A stretch of DNA of 57,771 nucleotides from Caldilineaceae bacterium (lineage in GTDB: Bacteria > Chloroflexota > Anaerolineae > Caldilineales > Caldilineaceae): positions 1 to 57,771 of the forward strand of contig WTGY01000204.1 in assembly GCA_011523365.1 (NCBI GenBank), read 5' to 3'. Below are positions 45,472 to 53,935 of the stretch, one piece after another. The notes below the pieces were generated by a model. It saw only the letters and a list, made by a program, of their open reading frames with translations, was not told the DNA's origin and did not search any database. The number at the start of each line of letters is the position of its first letter. Position 1 is the first letter of the stretch. A program made the position numbers and the translations under genes.

Positions 45472-47463
45472 CTATTCGGTCCAGAACCAGGATCGCGGCC
45501 AGAACTCCTCGTCTCCCGCGCCGAGTTTCCAGGGAATCTCCTCTTCTCTGCCCCAAATGCCCCGCAGCTTCTTGTTGGCGACGAGGACGTGCGGCACCGT
45601 CTGCACCATTCCGATGAACCAGCAGGTATCGGCCATCCACACGCGGCGCTCGTGGATCAGCTCTTCCCGTTCTTCCTCGCTGATGACGCTGAGAATCCTG
45701 TCACCCAGTTCGAGGAAATACTTCAGGTCGTCGGGCGGCTCAACACCCTGGACCTCGTCAGCAGGCAAATCCTTTGTCACCCACCAGCGGTAGGAGGGTG
45801 CGCCCCAGCGCAGCCCCGTGCTGTGCTTGAGGTCGAACATGACGTCGCCGCCAATGCTGGACCGAACATAGGCGTGCGAAATGCCCTCTCTCCACTCGGC
45901 GATCATATCGCCGGGCGAAGCCACCGTGACAACGGTACGCAGCCCAATCGCGTTCCAGCCCTCCGCCGCGATCTCTGCCGATTCCTGTGCACCGGGATGC
46001 CAGCCGGGCGCGGAGCCGAGAATGAAGGTCATGGTTTCGCCGTTTTCGTAGGTGCGGAACCCTTCGTCGTCTCTCTCCGTTATGCCCAGATCGTCAAGCA
46101 TCTGCGATGCGGCTTCGGGATTGTATTCGACCCACTTGCCATCGATCTCCGGGTCAAAGACGCCGGGCAGGCTGAAGCCGTGCCCGATCTTGCCAAGGCC
46201 AAAGTAGGCCGTCTCGTTGATTGTAGCCCGATCGACTGCGATCGAGAGCGCGCGCCGGAAGTCGGCCTGCTTCAGGAGGGCGTCCATGTTTTCGTCATCC
46301 GCGTGGGCACTGAAATAGATGCCCTGCTGCGCGCCCTCGGGCTTGATCGTGTAGATGAAATCAAGCGTGTCGCCGGCCTGTTCATTCAGGAATGGTACGT
46401 CGGTAACGGAGCCGAGGCGGCGCTCCCAGTGAGTTTCCCCCGCGACCAGCTTAAGCAAAATGACATCCTTGTCGCGTGAGCCAAGCAGCAGGTTCTCCAT
46501 CACCTCGACATATGGCATCTGCTGGCCCCAACGGTCTACGCAGTGGAAATAGTGGTTGCGGTCCAGGCGGGCGATCTGCCCCTCCGCGTATTCGAACGGC
46601 TTCCAGCCCCAGAGCACCGGCCGCTCGGGATCCTGAATCGTCATCTGGAAAGGCAGTCGGTCCTGCACCTCCTTCTGAAACTGCTCCTTGGGATCGTCGT
46701 ACTCGTCCATCCGGTTGTAATCGGGATGGTACTTCTGCACGTAGTGGGGCGCCGACTGGCTCCACAGACCGGCTTCGCCGCCGGCTACGCCGCGGCTCAG
46801 CTCAAGGAAGAGCGAGTTGGGCTTCGCAAACTCAAAACGGACGGTGAAGTCGTCGACAGCCACGATCCTGTCGGTCGTGGTCTCCATCCCCGCCCAGCCC
46901 ATCGGCGAATCCAGATACTCCGAGTGGATGACATTATCGTAGTACCACTGCATGTCGTGTGCCGTGAGTGGCGTACCGTCGGACCATTTGTGGCCTTCAC
47001 GCAGGTGGAACGTGAAGCTGGTGGCGTCGTCTGAGACTTCCCAGCTCTCCGCCATGTCGGCTACGAAAGTGCGCGTATCGTCAGCCGTGTAGCGCGCCAG
47101 GCCGAAAGTGGCCAGGCCGTTGATGCCGCCGGCATTTCCGATGCGGACAGTGCCGCCGTATTGGCCCTGCTCCTTCTCCATCGCCACCACGTCGTAGTCC
47201 GCCCACACAAGCGGATTCGTAGGCAACCGCTCGTCGACGGGAGGCAGCTCACCGGCACTGACAAGCTCGGCACTGGTTGGGCTCTCCGAGTACTGACCTG
47301 TAGTCGCAGCCGGCAGTTCTGCCGCCGCTTCAGGCTCTGCCTGAGTTTCCGCCGGCTCCTCGGCCGGCGCTGCCGGCGCCCCGCAGGCGACCAGCGCGCT
47401 TCCGAGGACGGTCATGCTGGACACCCGGATGAACTGGCGTCGAGTAATTACATGCTTCTTCAT
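45472..47463 (-). CDS. ABC importer solute-binding lipoprotein (family 5), Tat-type signal
   Basis: A 663-aa family-5 (peptide/nickel) binding protein. I chose ATG 47463 because AAGGAG (47470-47475) lies 6 bases upstream; a longer frame start at 47559 has no support. The N-terminus has a twin-arginine motif (TRRQFIRVSS) and ends in lipobox ALVAC, so it would be exported folded and lipidated. A Glu/Ala-rich linker is followed by the binding fold: RIGNAGGINGLATFG, ESWEVSDDATSFTFHLREGHKWSDGTPLTAHD, and the later AVDRATINETAYFGLG. The Trp-rich C-terminus is typical. Ligand unknown; downstream dehydrogenases hint at a sugar derivative. Confidence 0.92.
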   Translation of the reverse strand: MKKHVITRRQFIRVSSMTVLGSALVACGAPAAPAEEPAETQAEPEAAAELPAATTGQYSESPTSAELVSAGELPPVDERLPTNPLVWADYDVVAMEKEQGQYGGTVRIGNAGGINGLATFGLARYTADDTRTFVADMAESWEVSDDATSFTFHLREGHKWSDGTPLTAHDMQWYYDNVIHSEYLDSPMGWAGMETTTDRIVAVDDFTVRFEFAKPNSLFLELSRGVAGGEAGLWSQSAPHYVQKYHPDYNRMDEYDDPKEQFQKEVQDRLPFQMTIQDPERPVLWGWKPFEYAEGQIARLDRNHYFHCVDRWGQQMPYVEVMENLLLGSRDKDVILLKLVAGETHWERRLGSVTDVPFLNEQAGDTLDFIYTIKPEGAQQGIYFSAHADDENMDALLKQADFRRALSIAVDRATINETAYFGLGKIGHGFSLPGVFDPEIDGKWVEYNPEAASQMLDDLGITERDDEGFRTYENGETMTFILGSAPGWHPGAQESAEIAAEGWNAIGLRTVVTVASPGDMIAEWREGISHAYVRSSIGGDVMFDLKHSTGLRWGAPSYRWWVTKDLPADEVQGVEPPDDLKYFLELGDRILSVISEEEREELIHERRVWMADTCWFIGMVQTVPHVLVANKKLRGIWGREEEIPWKLGAGDEEFWPRSWFWTE

Positions 47464-47469
47464 GGTTCG

Positions 47470-47475
47470 CTCCTT
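47470..47475 (-). promoter_or_regulatory. Ribosome binding site of the family-5 binding-protein gene
   Basis: AAGGAG on the minus strand, 6 bases from ATG 47463. It decides the start against the in-frame Met codons farther upstream. Confidence 0.8.
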
Positions 47476-47564
47476 CTTTCTGGGTTGACTTGAGTTTCGC
47501 GCTACGCTTGGCAAAAGGAATCGACGGAGAACCATTCTGGAGCCAACAATCAAAATCAATATAA

Positions 47565-47593
47565 AGTATAGTCGGCAGATCGATGCTTGACAA
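47565..47593 (-). promoter_or_regulatory. Sigma-70-type promoter of the ABC operon
   Basis: On the minus strand TTGTCA (47593-47588) and TATACT (47570-47565) are separated by 17 bp, five of six matches in each box. An AT-rich stretch follows. It is about 100 bases before the binding-protein ATG. The remainder of the 47464-47884 gap holds only the metF terminator; a possible 63-codon plus-strand frame there has no support. Confidence 0.7.
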
Positions 47594-47831
47594 ACAGGCT
47601 TCTTCGGCCTCCCTGACCCTACGGAAGATACCGAACTAAGTGGTGCTTAGAGGATTCCTGCGACTGAGGAAAGAGGGGGCGGTCCGTTCACAGACTTTGG
47701 CGGACCGCATGCAAAAACCGGGTAGGGCCCGCGCAGTGAAAGTGGCGCGGCGTCAGACGGAGGAGGACGAGAGCCCGGAATCTGGAAACGCCGGTTGCGA
47801 GCCCTCAGCTATTGACATGCGCCGGAAATAG

Positions 47832-47858
47832 AAAAGGAGCCACCGTACTGGCAGCTCC
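47832..47858 (-). terminator. Rho-independent terminator of metF
   Basis: On the minus strand GGAGC-(TGC)-CA pairs with TG-GCTCC and is followed by TTTTCTATTTCC. It lies 26 bases after the metF stop and has both stem and T tract. Confidence 0.75.
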
Positions 47859-47884
47859 CCCGCTTTCGAACCGAAGTCAAATCC

Positions 47885-48856
47885 CTATTCCTTCGGCTTC
47901 TCCCGCAATATCCCCGCCCGCTCCACAATCTCCGGCACCGCCTCCTCCTGCCGGTATGCCATGATATGCACCCCGCGCACCCCTTCGATCCGCTTCACCT
48001 CTTCGATGATCTCCACACAGATCCGGATGCCCTCTTCCCGTTTTCCCTTCCGCGGCGTCTTCGCCAGCCTGTCCACGACCGCATCCGGAATGTGCACACC
48101 CGGCACCCGGCTGCGCATAAACTCCGCCGCCCGTTCCGAGCGTAGCGGCCCTACGCCGACCAGCAGATAAACCTTCTCATGCAGCCCCATATCCCGCACC
48201 CGCCGCATGAACGCCTCGAAAACCGGCACGTCGTAGCAGTACTGCGTCTGGATGAACTGTGCGCCCGCCTCGATCTTCTTCGCCAGGCGCAGATGCCGCA
48301 GGTCCTGCGGCGGTACAAACGGGTTCGCCGCCGCGCCAAGGAAAAACTCCGGCGGCGTCGTCAACTTTCGCCCGCTCAGCAATACCCCCTGGTCCCGCAT
48401 GATCTGGGCCGTGCGCAGCAGGTGCAGCGCGTCAAAGTCGAACACGCGCCGCGCCTCCGGCTGATCGCCCGCGCTCACGTCATCGCCCGTCAGGCACAGG
48501 ACGTTGCGTACGCCCAGCGCCGCTGCCCCCAGCAGATCGCCCTGAATCGCAATCCGGTTCCGGTCCCGGCAACCCATCTGCAGCACCGGCTCATAGCCCG
48601 CCCGCGCCATCAGCGCACAGCAGGCCACGCTGCTCATGTGGCAGTTTGCCCCCGAACCGTCCGTCGCATTGATGCCGTCGCATACGTCGCCCAGCTCCGC
48701 CGCGTTGGCGTAGACATCCTTCGGGTCCGCCGAGTCCGGCGCGTTCAGTTCCGCCGTCACTGCAAAGTGACCGGCCTCCAACACCTGTCGCAGTCGGGAT
48801 TCGCCGCCATGCGATTCCCACTCACCGGCCGCAGAAGTCTGGTCTGGATCTGCCAT
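47885..48856 (-). CDS. metF: Methylenetetrahydrofolate reductase
   Basis: A 323-aa MetF barrel that reduces methylene-THF to methyl-THF with FAD. Family motifs: FAVTAELNAPDSADP (catalytic Glu in the AELN segment), GINATDGSGANCHMSS, LQMGCRDRNR, VLCLTGDDV, FFLGAAANPF and IQTQYCYDV. It lacks the C-terminal regulatory domain of eukaryotic MTHFR. metV lies 95 bp upstream on the same strand, so the two probably form the MetFV complex. It supplies methyl groups for methionine synthesis or a C1 pathway. Confidence 0.94.
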   Translation of the reverse strand: MADPDQTSAAGEWESHGGESRLRQVLEAGHFAVTAELNAPDSADPKDVYANAAELGDVCDGINATDGSGANCHMSSVACCALMARAGYEPVLQMGCRDRNRIAIQGDLLGAAALGVRNVLCLTGDDVSAGDQPEARRVFDFDALHLLRTAQIMRDQGVLLSGRKLTTPPEFFLGAAANPFVPPQDLRHLRLAKKIEAGAQFIQTQYCYDVPVFEAFMRRVRDMGLHEKVYLLVGVGPLRSERAAEFMRSRVPGVHIPDAVVDRLAKTPRKGKREEGIRICVEIIEEVKRIEGVRGVHIMAYRQEEAVPEIVERAGILREKPKE

Positions 48857-48951
48857 GAGTGTGAAAGAGAGGTGGATTCTCTAAGTCAGAGGAATGAAAG
48901 TAGTGTCTCGGATTGCGAGAGGAGCAAGGAGCAGCCCGGCGTCGGACCGTT

Positions 48952-49479
48952 CTACTCCAGTTCAATCGCACTCCAGCCGGAAGGCTGCTGCGCGTCCACG
49001 CCTTCCAGCAGGTTCAGCCACGCGCTGCTGTTCTGCAATGCGCGGTTCACGGGCGGCTGAAGAAGCTGAATCTCGCCCCCGTAGCGCCCCATCTGCGCGT
49101 CCCGCTGCCACGCCTGCACCCACACGCACGGCATCTCCGGGATCACCTCGCAGTGCCCGTTCTGACGCACACCCCCGCAGGGCCCGTTGCGCAAATTCTT
49201 CGGACAGTTCATCGGGCAGGTCATGCCCGTGCTGTGCAGAATACACTGCCCGCACATCTGGCAGTTGAACAGATAGCCCTTCGATACCTCTTCGCTCCAT
49301 ACAAACACGCGCTCCCTGAACCCCGCCGGCAGAACCCGCTTCAGCAGCGGGTAAAGCACCCGCAAGGCCAACTTCGAGCCCGCATAGACGCCCTCCAACA
49401 GCCGCGGCCGGTCCTTGAACCACTCACTGCCAGGCATTCTCTTCGACTCGGCAAACGAAGACACAGTTAAGCCACCCAT
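48952..49479 (-). CDS. metV: MetV-type Cys-rich partner of methylenetetrahydrofolate reductase
   Basis: A 175-aa protein of the MTHFR C-terminal (MetV) family. The Cys pattern is clear: NCQMCGQCIL, then CPMNCPKNLRNGPCGG, then a later C in the GHCEV segment; these ligate zinc or iron-sulfur clusters. The sequence GSEWFKDRPRLLEGVYAG opens the family domain; the ATG used may be 49479 or 49437. It precedes metF on the same strand. In acetogens MetV with MetF forms the reductase; here it may only serve methionine synthesis (inference). Confidence 0.9.
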   Translation of the reverse strand: MGGLTVSSFAESKRMPGSEWFKDRPRLLEGVYAGSKLALRVLYPLLKRVLPAGFRERVFVWSEEVSKGYLFNCQMCGQCILHSTGMTCPMNCPKNLRNGPCGGVRQNGHCEVIPEMPCVWVQAWQRDAQMGRYGGEIQLLQPPVNRALQNSSAWLNLLEGVDAQQPSGWSAIELE

Positions 49480-49570
49480 CCCTCACTGAAACCTGCGGCG
49501 ACTCCCCGATAATACCACACTTCAAGCCGTTCTCTTCACGCACCCTCTTCCACCAAAACTGAGCTGCAAA

Positions 49571-49598
49571 ACCACTGACCACTGACCACTGACTACTG
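49571..49598 (+). repeat. ACTGACC short-repeat tract (T2)
   Basis: CACTGACCACTGACTACTG-type repeats overlap the last codons and stop of the RraA-like gene on the opposite strand and fill the gap to metV. The stop codon of that gene lies within the tract. Confidence 0.75.
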
Positions 49599-50327
49599 CC
49601 GTTCTCTCCACGCCTCGTACTCCGCCCGGGCGTCCTCACGCAGCGGATAGTACTTGCGCAGGTCTCCCCCCTCGGCCAGCCTCATGCGCGAAAACTCCTC
49701 CCACTCCGCGTGCTCACCTGCCTTGTCCAGCAGCTCCTCCGCCAGCGCAATCGGCACGACCACAACGCCGTCGTCATCCGCCACCACGATGTCGCCCGGC
49801 ATCACCAGCGTGTCGCCGCAGGCCACCGGCACATTGACCGCAAACGGGAAAATACTCGTCTGCGTGTGGAAGTTCGGCGTCACGCCCCGCAGCCACAACC
49901 CCAGCTCCAACTCCTGCGCCTTCGGATAGTCGCGGATGCAGCCGTCAACGACCACACCCACCCCGCCCCGGCCCTGGAAATAGGTCAGCATCATCTCGCC
50001 AAAAACACCGCTCGCCATGTTCGCCCTTGCGTCAACAACCACCATATCCCCCGGCTGCGTATGGTACAGGACATGGCGGTGAAGCTGCTTCTCCGGGTCG
50101 TTGTACTCGTCTACGCTGTACTGATCCTCCCGCTTCGGCATGAACTGAAGCGTCAACGCCGGCCCTGCCGCAACCTTCCCTGGCGTCCACGGCCTCGGCC
50201 CCCGAATCTGTGGATCGCTTATACCCATCCTGCTCAACTCTCCGCTTGCCGTTGCCGACCCAATCTCCGCCAGCCCCGCAACCAGCGCCCGCCGCGGTCG
50301 CTGAATATCTTCCGTCCTGACCGTCAT
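49593..50327 (-). CDS. RraA-like / HMG-aldolase family protein
   Basis: A 244-aa protein of the RraA/4-hydroxy-4-methyl-2-oxoglutarate aldolase family. The signature VVVDGCIRDYPKAQEL holds the metal-site Asp and substrate-binding Arg, and VNVPVACGDTLVMPGDIVVADDDGVVVVP is the family C-terminal core. ATG 50327 is chosen because GGGAGGGGGAGAG stands right before it; longer frames to 50471 lack support. It could be a pyruvate aldolase or oxaloacetate decarboxylase on carboxylic acids; RNase regulation is less likely for a protein this long. metV follows. Confidence 0.85.
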   Translation of the reverse strand: MTVRTEDIQRPRRALVAGLAEIGSATASGELSRMGISDPQIRGPRPWTPGKVAAGPALTLQFMPKREDQYSVDEYNDPEKQLHRHVLYHTQPGDMVVVDARANMASGVFGEMMLTYFQGRGGVGVVVDGCIRDYPKAQELELGLWLRGVTPNFHTQTSIFPFAVNVPVACGDTLVMPGDIVVADDDGVVVVPIALAEELLDKAGEHAEWEEFSRMRLAEGGDLRKYYPLREDARAEYEAWRERQ

Positions 50328-50481
50328 CTCTCCCCCTCCCGCATTTGCAATTGTCTCCCTGTTCAGAGGCTCATGGCAAAGATGCGCCCAATCACCCGCC
50401 CAAAGCACCTCCGCATTCCCAATTATAGCCCCGTTCTCCACCCGCCAAAGAATCCCGATTCCCTCCTTCATTCGCTGCCTT

Positions 50482-50526
50482 CACTGACCACTGACTACTA
50501 ACTACTGACTACTGCAGTTACTGCAG
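50482..50526 (+). repeat. ACTGACTACT short-repeat tract (T3)
   Basis: Degenerate ACTGACCACTGACTACTA repeats run directly into dispersed repeat copy B, as T1 runs into copy A. Confidence 0.75.
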
Positions 50527-50853
50527 TTCTGGGCGGTCGGGCCTAGTCGGCCCTCCCTTGTGCGGGGGCTCCGCCCCCGCAACGCCCCCCCTACTGCCTA
50601 CCCGACCGGGTGTCGATGTTCGTAACAGGTGCCTATTCGAACGTGTCCAGCCAGACCACGTCCCGCCAGCCCCATCAGATCCTCTCACGTGCCGGCCCTG
50701 TGCCTGACCTCGCACCCTCCCCAACTGACGGACGCCGCCGTACGTCCAGGTCTGGCGCCCGCACTGCGTCTCGCCCAAAGACGGTAAACAACGCCAGCCA
50801 CCGCTGGCACGGATTCCCCGCCAGACTGTTCCCATCCCAAATCTGGGATGCAC
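50527..50853 (+). repeat. Dispersed intergenic repeat, copy B (full length)
   Basis: Second long copy, about 85% identical by eye to 15431-15764 and in the same orientation. The 9-bp hairpin is at 50561-50569 with 50573-50581, loop TCC. Like copy A it sits in a divergent gap, here between the RraA-like and CtpA genes. It ends at a shared AAATCTGGGATGCAC. Between it and ctpA (50854-51019) only a TAGAAT -10-like box near 50895-50900 is notable. The repeat codes for no convincing protein. Confidence 0.85.
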
Positions 50854-51019
50854 CCCTTTGGATGCTCGATTCCTTTCCCGCAACCACCCCGTATGGTAGA
50901 ATCTCTGGAAGTTCATCCGTTCGAAAGCGACTTTCTGCCAGGCTCGTTCCGTCACAAGGGAAGACGGGCGGCGCACTCGCCGCCGTTCGTCCGGGTCTTA
51001 CTCGCTCAGGAATCTCCCA

Positions 51020-52315
51020 ATGGGTAATGGCGACAAACAGACTGCGCTGACCAGGCTTAGTCTGGGAAAACAGATCTCCTCCCGCCAAAAGCTGCATCTC
51101 ACAGGCTGCGCCGTCCTTCTGGCCGCCGCAGTGATCTTTTCTGTGGGCTCCGCTATGGGCTTTGCGATCGGCCGCTTGAGCAACGCCGACGATAACCCCG
51201 GCTCAACCGTGATCGCAGCTGAGACCGACCGCGCCCTCGCCCCCGGCGACCTGGACATCTTCTGGGAAGCAATGGAGCTGGTCGAAGAGGACTTCTACGG
51301 AGAACTGCCCGCGCCAAACGAACGCAGTTACGGCGCCATCCGCGGTGTGCTCGAAACCCTTGACGACAAGAACACCGGCTTCCTGGCCCCCGATGAAGCG
51401 ACCAGCTTCATGGAGAGCATCGAGGGCAGCTTCGAAGGCATCGGCGCTATGGTCGAATGGGCCGAAGACGAGGGCGCAGTGCGCATCATCGAACCCTTTG
51501 AGGATCAACCCGCCTGGAATGCCGGCATTCGCCCCGGCGACCTCATCATCGCCATCAACGGCCAGGATGTGGCCGAACTGACCGGCCTGAACGAAGCCAT
51601 CAACAGGATTAAGGGGCCTAAGGGTACCGAAGTCCACTTGACCGTCCGCCGCGAAGGATTGGATGAACCTCTGGAGTTTCCCGTTACCCGCGCTCGGATC
51701 GATGTCCCCGTTGTCGAGAGCGAGATCTACGGGGACAACGACGAATACGCCTATGTCGCCCTCAAACGGTTTTCCGTCGATGCCAGCAAGAAGCTGCGCG
51801 ACGAGCTTGAGAGCCTGCTGACCGACGACACGCAGGGCCTGATATTCGACCTGCGCGGCAATCCCGGCGGCCTTCTGCGCGAGGCCATCCGAGTGGCCAG
51901 CATCTTCCTCGAAGACGAGCGCGTGCTCATCGAGCGCTTCAGCGACGGCACCGAAGAAATCTACAACACCGAAGGAAGTGCCCTCGTTCCCGATGACCTG
52001 CCCATGATCGTGCTCGTCAACGAAGGCAGTGCCAGCGCCAGTGAAATCGTCGCCGGCGCCCTCCAGGACGTCGAGCGCGCCCGCCTGCTCGGTGTGACGA
52101 CCTTCGGCAAGGGCAGCGTCCAACTGCCCCATACCCTCAGCGACGAAAGCCTTCTGCGCGTGACCATCGCCCTCTGGTACACGCCGTCCGATCGATCTAT
52201 CGACGACACCGGATTGGAGCCCGACATCGTCGTCGAAAGGACCGTCGAGCAGAGAGAAAACGAGGAAGACCCGCAACTCGATCGCGCCCTCGAGTTACTC
52301 AGAACCGGGGAGTAA
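51020..52315 (+). CDS. ctpA: C-terminal processing protease (S41, CtpA/Tsp-like)
   Basis: A 431-aa membrane-anchored protease. The N-terminal TM (VLLAAAVIFSVGSAMGFAIG) puts the rest outside. A PDZ domain covers about 145-235 (FEGIGAMVEW, GIRPGDLIIAINGQDV). The catalytic Ser is S339 in GSASASE and the Lys is K364 in FGKGSVQ, the 25-residue spacing of the family; LIFDLRGNPGG is the core strand. It trims C-termini of envelope proteins. smpB follows 32 bp downstream on the same strand; both touch protein-end quality control, though operon sharing is inference. Confidence 0.93.
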   Translation: MGNGDKQTALTRLSLGKQISSRQKLHLTGCAVLLAAAVIFSVGSAMGFAIGRLSNADDNPGSTVIAAETDRALAPGDLDIFWEAMELVEEDFYGELPAPNERSYGAIRGVLETLDDKNTGFLAPDEATSFMESIEGSFEGIGAMVEWAEDEGAVRIIEPFEDQPAWNAGIRPGDLIIAINGQDVAELTGLNEAINRIKGPKGTEVHLTVRREGLDEPLEFPVTRARIDVPVVESEIYGDNDEYAYVALKRFSVDASKKLRDELESLLTDDTQGLIFDLRGNPGGLLREAIRVASIFLEDERVLIERFSDGTEEIYNTEGSALVPDDLPMIVLVNEGSASASEIVAGALQDVERARLLGVTTFGKGSVQLPHTLSDESLLRVTIALWYTPSDRSIDDTGLEPDIVVERTVEQRENEEDPQLDRALELLRTGE

Positions 52316-52347
52316 CGAGGCGCTCCCACTGACCAAGAATACAGAAA

Positions 52348-52872
52348 TTGGCTAAAAAGAAGCAGCAGACGAAGACGGTGCCGACCGGGCCGCGCACCGT
52401 CGCCACAAATCGCAAAGCCCGTCACGACTACTTCATCGAGGAAACCTTCGAAGCCGGTATCGCGCTTACCGGCACCGAAATCAAGTCCGTACGCGCCGGC
52501 TCAGTGAACCTGCGTGAAGGTTTCGTTCTCGTCCGCAACGGCGAGGCCTGGCTCATGGGCGTCCACATCGCCCAGTACCGGCACGGCAATCGCTCCAACC
52601 ACGAGGAAACCCGCTCGCGCAAGCTGCTCCTGCACCGGCGCCAGATCGATCACCTCCACGCGCGCGCAACCCAGCGCAATTGGACCATCGTCCCCCTGCG
52701 CATGTACATAAACGACGCCGGCCTCGCCAAAGTCCAGATCGCCCTCGTACGCGGCAAACGGCAGTACGACAAACGCCAGTCCATCGCCAGGCGCGACGCC
52801 GAACGCGACGCCGAACGCGACGTCAACCGCGCCTTGAAACAGCGCTACACCGGCGGCAACGGCCGGGCCTGA
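52348..52872 (+). CDS. smpB: SsrA-binding protein
   Basis: A 174-aa SmpB, the tmRNA partner that rescues stalled ribosomes. Motifs: NRKARHDYFIEETFEAGI, LTGTEIKSVRAGSVNL, the conserved IAQYRHGN segment, SRKLLLHRRQI and VPLRMYINDAGLAKVQIALVRGK, with the basic C-terminal tail that enters the ribosome channel. Start TTG; ATG is absent in this region. No tmRNA gene is next to it. It precedes the 16S rRNA methyltransferase gene by 81 bp. Confidence 0.96.
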   Translation: MAKKKQQTKTVPTGPRTVATNRKARHDYFIEETFEAGIALTGTEIKSVRAGSVNLREGFVLVRNGEAWLMGVHIAQYRHGNRSNHEETRSRKLLLHRRQIDHLHARATQRNWTIVPLRMYINDAGLAKVQIALVRGKRQYDKRQSIARRDAERDAERDVNRALKQRYTGGNGRA

Positions 52873-52953
52873 CCCGTCAAATAACAGTTCCCCGGCAAAC
52901 GGCCTGCACCGCCGCACTCTCGGCCCCCCGGCAATCCAGTCGCCCCAACCACA

Positions 52954-53808
52954 ATGAACGCCGACCCGCCGCCGCCCGACGACCAACTGGACCAGGCGCT
53001 GGCTTCCATCCTGACCGCCCGCAAATACCGCTCCATGCATCCCGGCCTGGTACGCGACATCGCCGCCGCCGAACTCGCCAAGGGCCGTACCCTCAAAGAG
53101 GCCGTCAAAGCCGCCAAAAGCCAGCTCCATCAGAGCGCCGCCGCCTACGTCCGCCGCAACCTCGACTACGACGACGCCCTCCGCCAGCTGCAAACGACCG
53201 TCACCGCCGCCAATCGCGGACCCGGCAGCGACCCAAGTACCGACCCAACCGTGCGCACCCTTCTGCGCCAGCTCATGTCCGCCCACGCCTCAACCCACGA
53301 GAGACTCCCCATTCTCGACACCCTCCATCCGCAGCTCTTCCAGCGGCTTCCGCCCGTCCGGTCGGTCCTCGATATCGCCTGCGGACTGCACCCACTGTCC
53401 CGCCCCTGGATGCCCCTCCCTCCAGACGTGCCCTACTTCTCCTACGATATCTACTCCGACCAGATCGACTTCCTCAACCACTTCTTCGACGCCATGGGCT
53501 ACGCCGGCGCCGCCCAACAGTGCAACGTCCTCGACCGCATGAGCACGCCGCCCGCCGACGTCGCCTTCCTCCTCAAAACACTGCCCTGCCTCGAACAGAT
53601 CGAGACTGGCGCCGGCCAACGTCTCCTCCACCAAATCGACGCCCCCATCCTCATCGTCTCCTTCCCCAACCACACCCTCGCCGGCCGCAAACAAGGCATG
53701 GCCCAACACTACACAGCCAACTTCCTTTCCCAGATCAAAAAAGCCGGCTGGCAAGCCGACTCCCTCTCCTACCCCTCCGAACTCGTCTACATCGTCCAAA
53801 AAAACTGA
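52954..53808 (+). CDS. 16S rRNA (guanine-N7) methyltransferase, Rmt/FmrO family (aminoglycoside-resistance type)
   Basis: A 284-aa protein of the Arm/Rmt/FmrO group that methylates G1405 of 16S rRNA. The helical N-terminal domain shows ILTARKYRSMHPGLVRDI and TLKEAVKAAKSQLHQ; STHERLPIL precedes the SAM domain; motif I reads VLDIACGLHPLS; later LLKTLPCLEQI and IVSFPNHTLAGR fit the family. Known members confer resistance to gentamicin- and kanamycin-type drugs, in producers and pathogens. It follows smpB in the same direction, and no drug-biosynthesis gene is near, so an intrinsic housekeeping or resistance role is open. Family call is firm; activity is inferred. Confidence 0.88.
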   Translation: MNADPPPPDDQLDQALASILTARKYRSMHPGLVRDIAAAELAKGRTLKEAVKAAKSQLHQSAAAYVRRNLDYDDALRQLQTTVTAANRGPGSDPSTDPTVRTLLRQLMSAHASTHERLPILDTLHPQLFQRLPPVRSVLDIACGLHPLSRPWMPLPPDVPYFSYDIYSDQIDFLNHFFDAMGYAGAAQQCNVLDRMSTPPADVAFLLKTLPCLEQIETGAGQRLLHQIDAPILIVSFPNHTLAGRKQGMAQHYTANFLSQIKKAGWQADSLSYPSELVYIVQKN

Positions 53809-53901
53809 CCGCCTCCCTTCATGCCCTTATTTGGAAAGTCCGGGTCTTGCCCTCGCATTTCTCAGTTCAGCCAAACCTCAAAGGACTGGCAAGACTGGTG
53901 T

Positions 53902-53935
53902 TCACTAAAAACTAGAAACTGAAAACTAAAAACTG
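53902..53935 (+). repeat. AAAACTAGAAACTG short-repeat tract (T4)
   Basis: Repeats of AAAAACTAGAAACTGAAAACT fill the convergent gap between the rRNA methyltransferase and GNAT genes; the GNAT stop codon (53926-53928) lies inside the tract. Confidence 0.75.

Noticed and set aside
47640..47831. A 63-codon plus-strand frame between the ABC operon and metF
   Set aside because: No ribosome binding site, biased composition, and it runs into the metF terminator.
50518..50976. Open frames over repeat copies A, B and C on the minus strand, sharing peptide segments such as GTVWRGI and GAEPPHKGG
   Set aside because: Similarity follows the DNA repeat, frames differ in start and end between copies, and no known fold or ribosome site is present.
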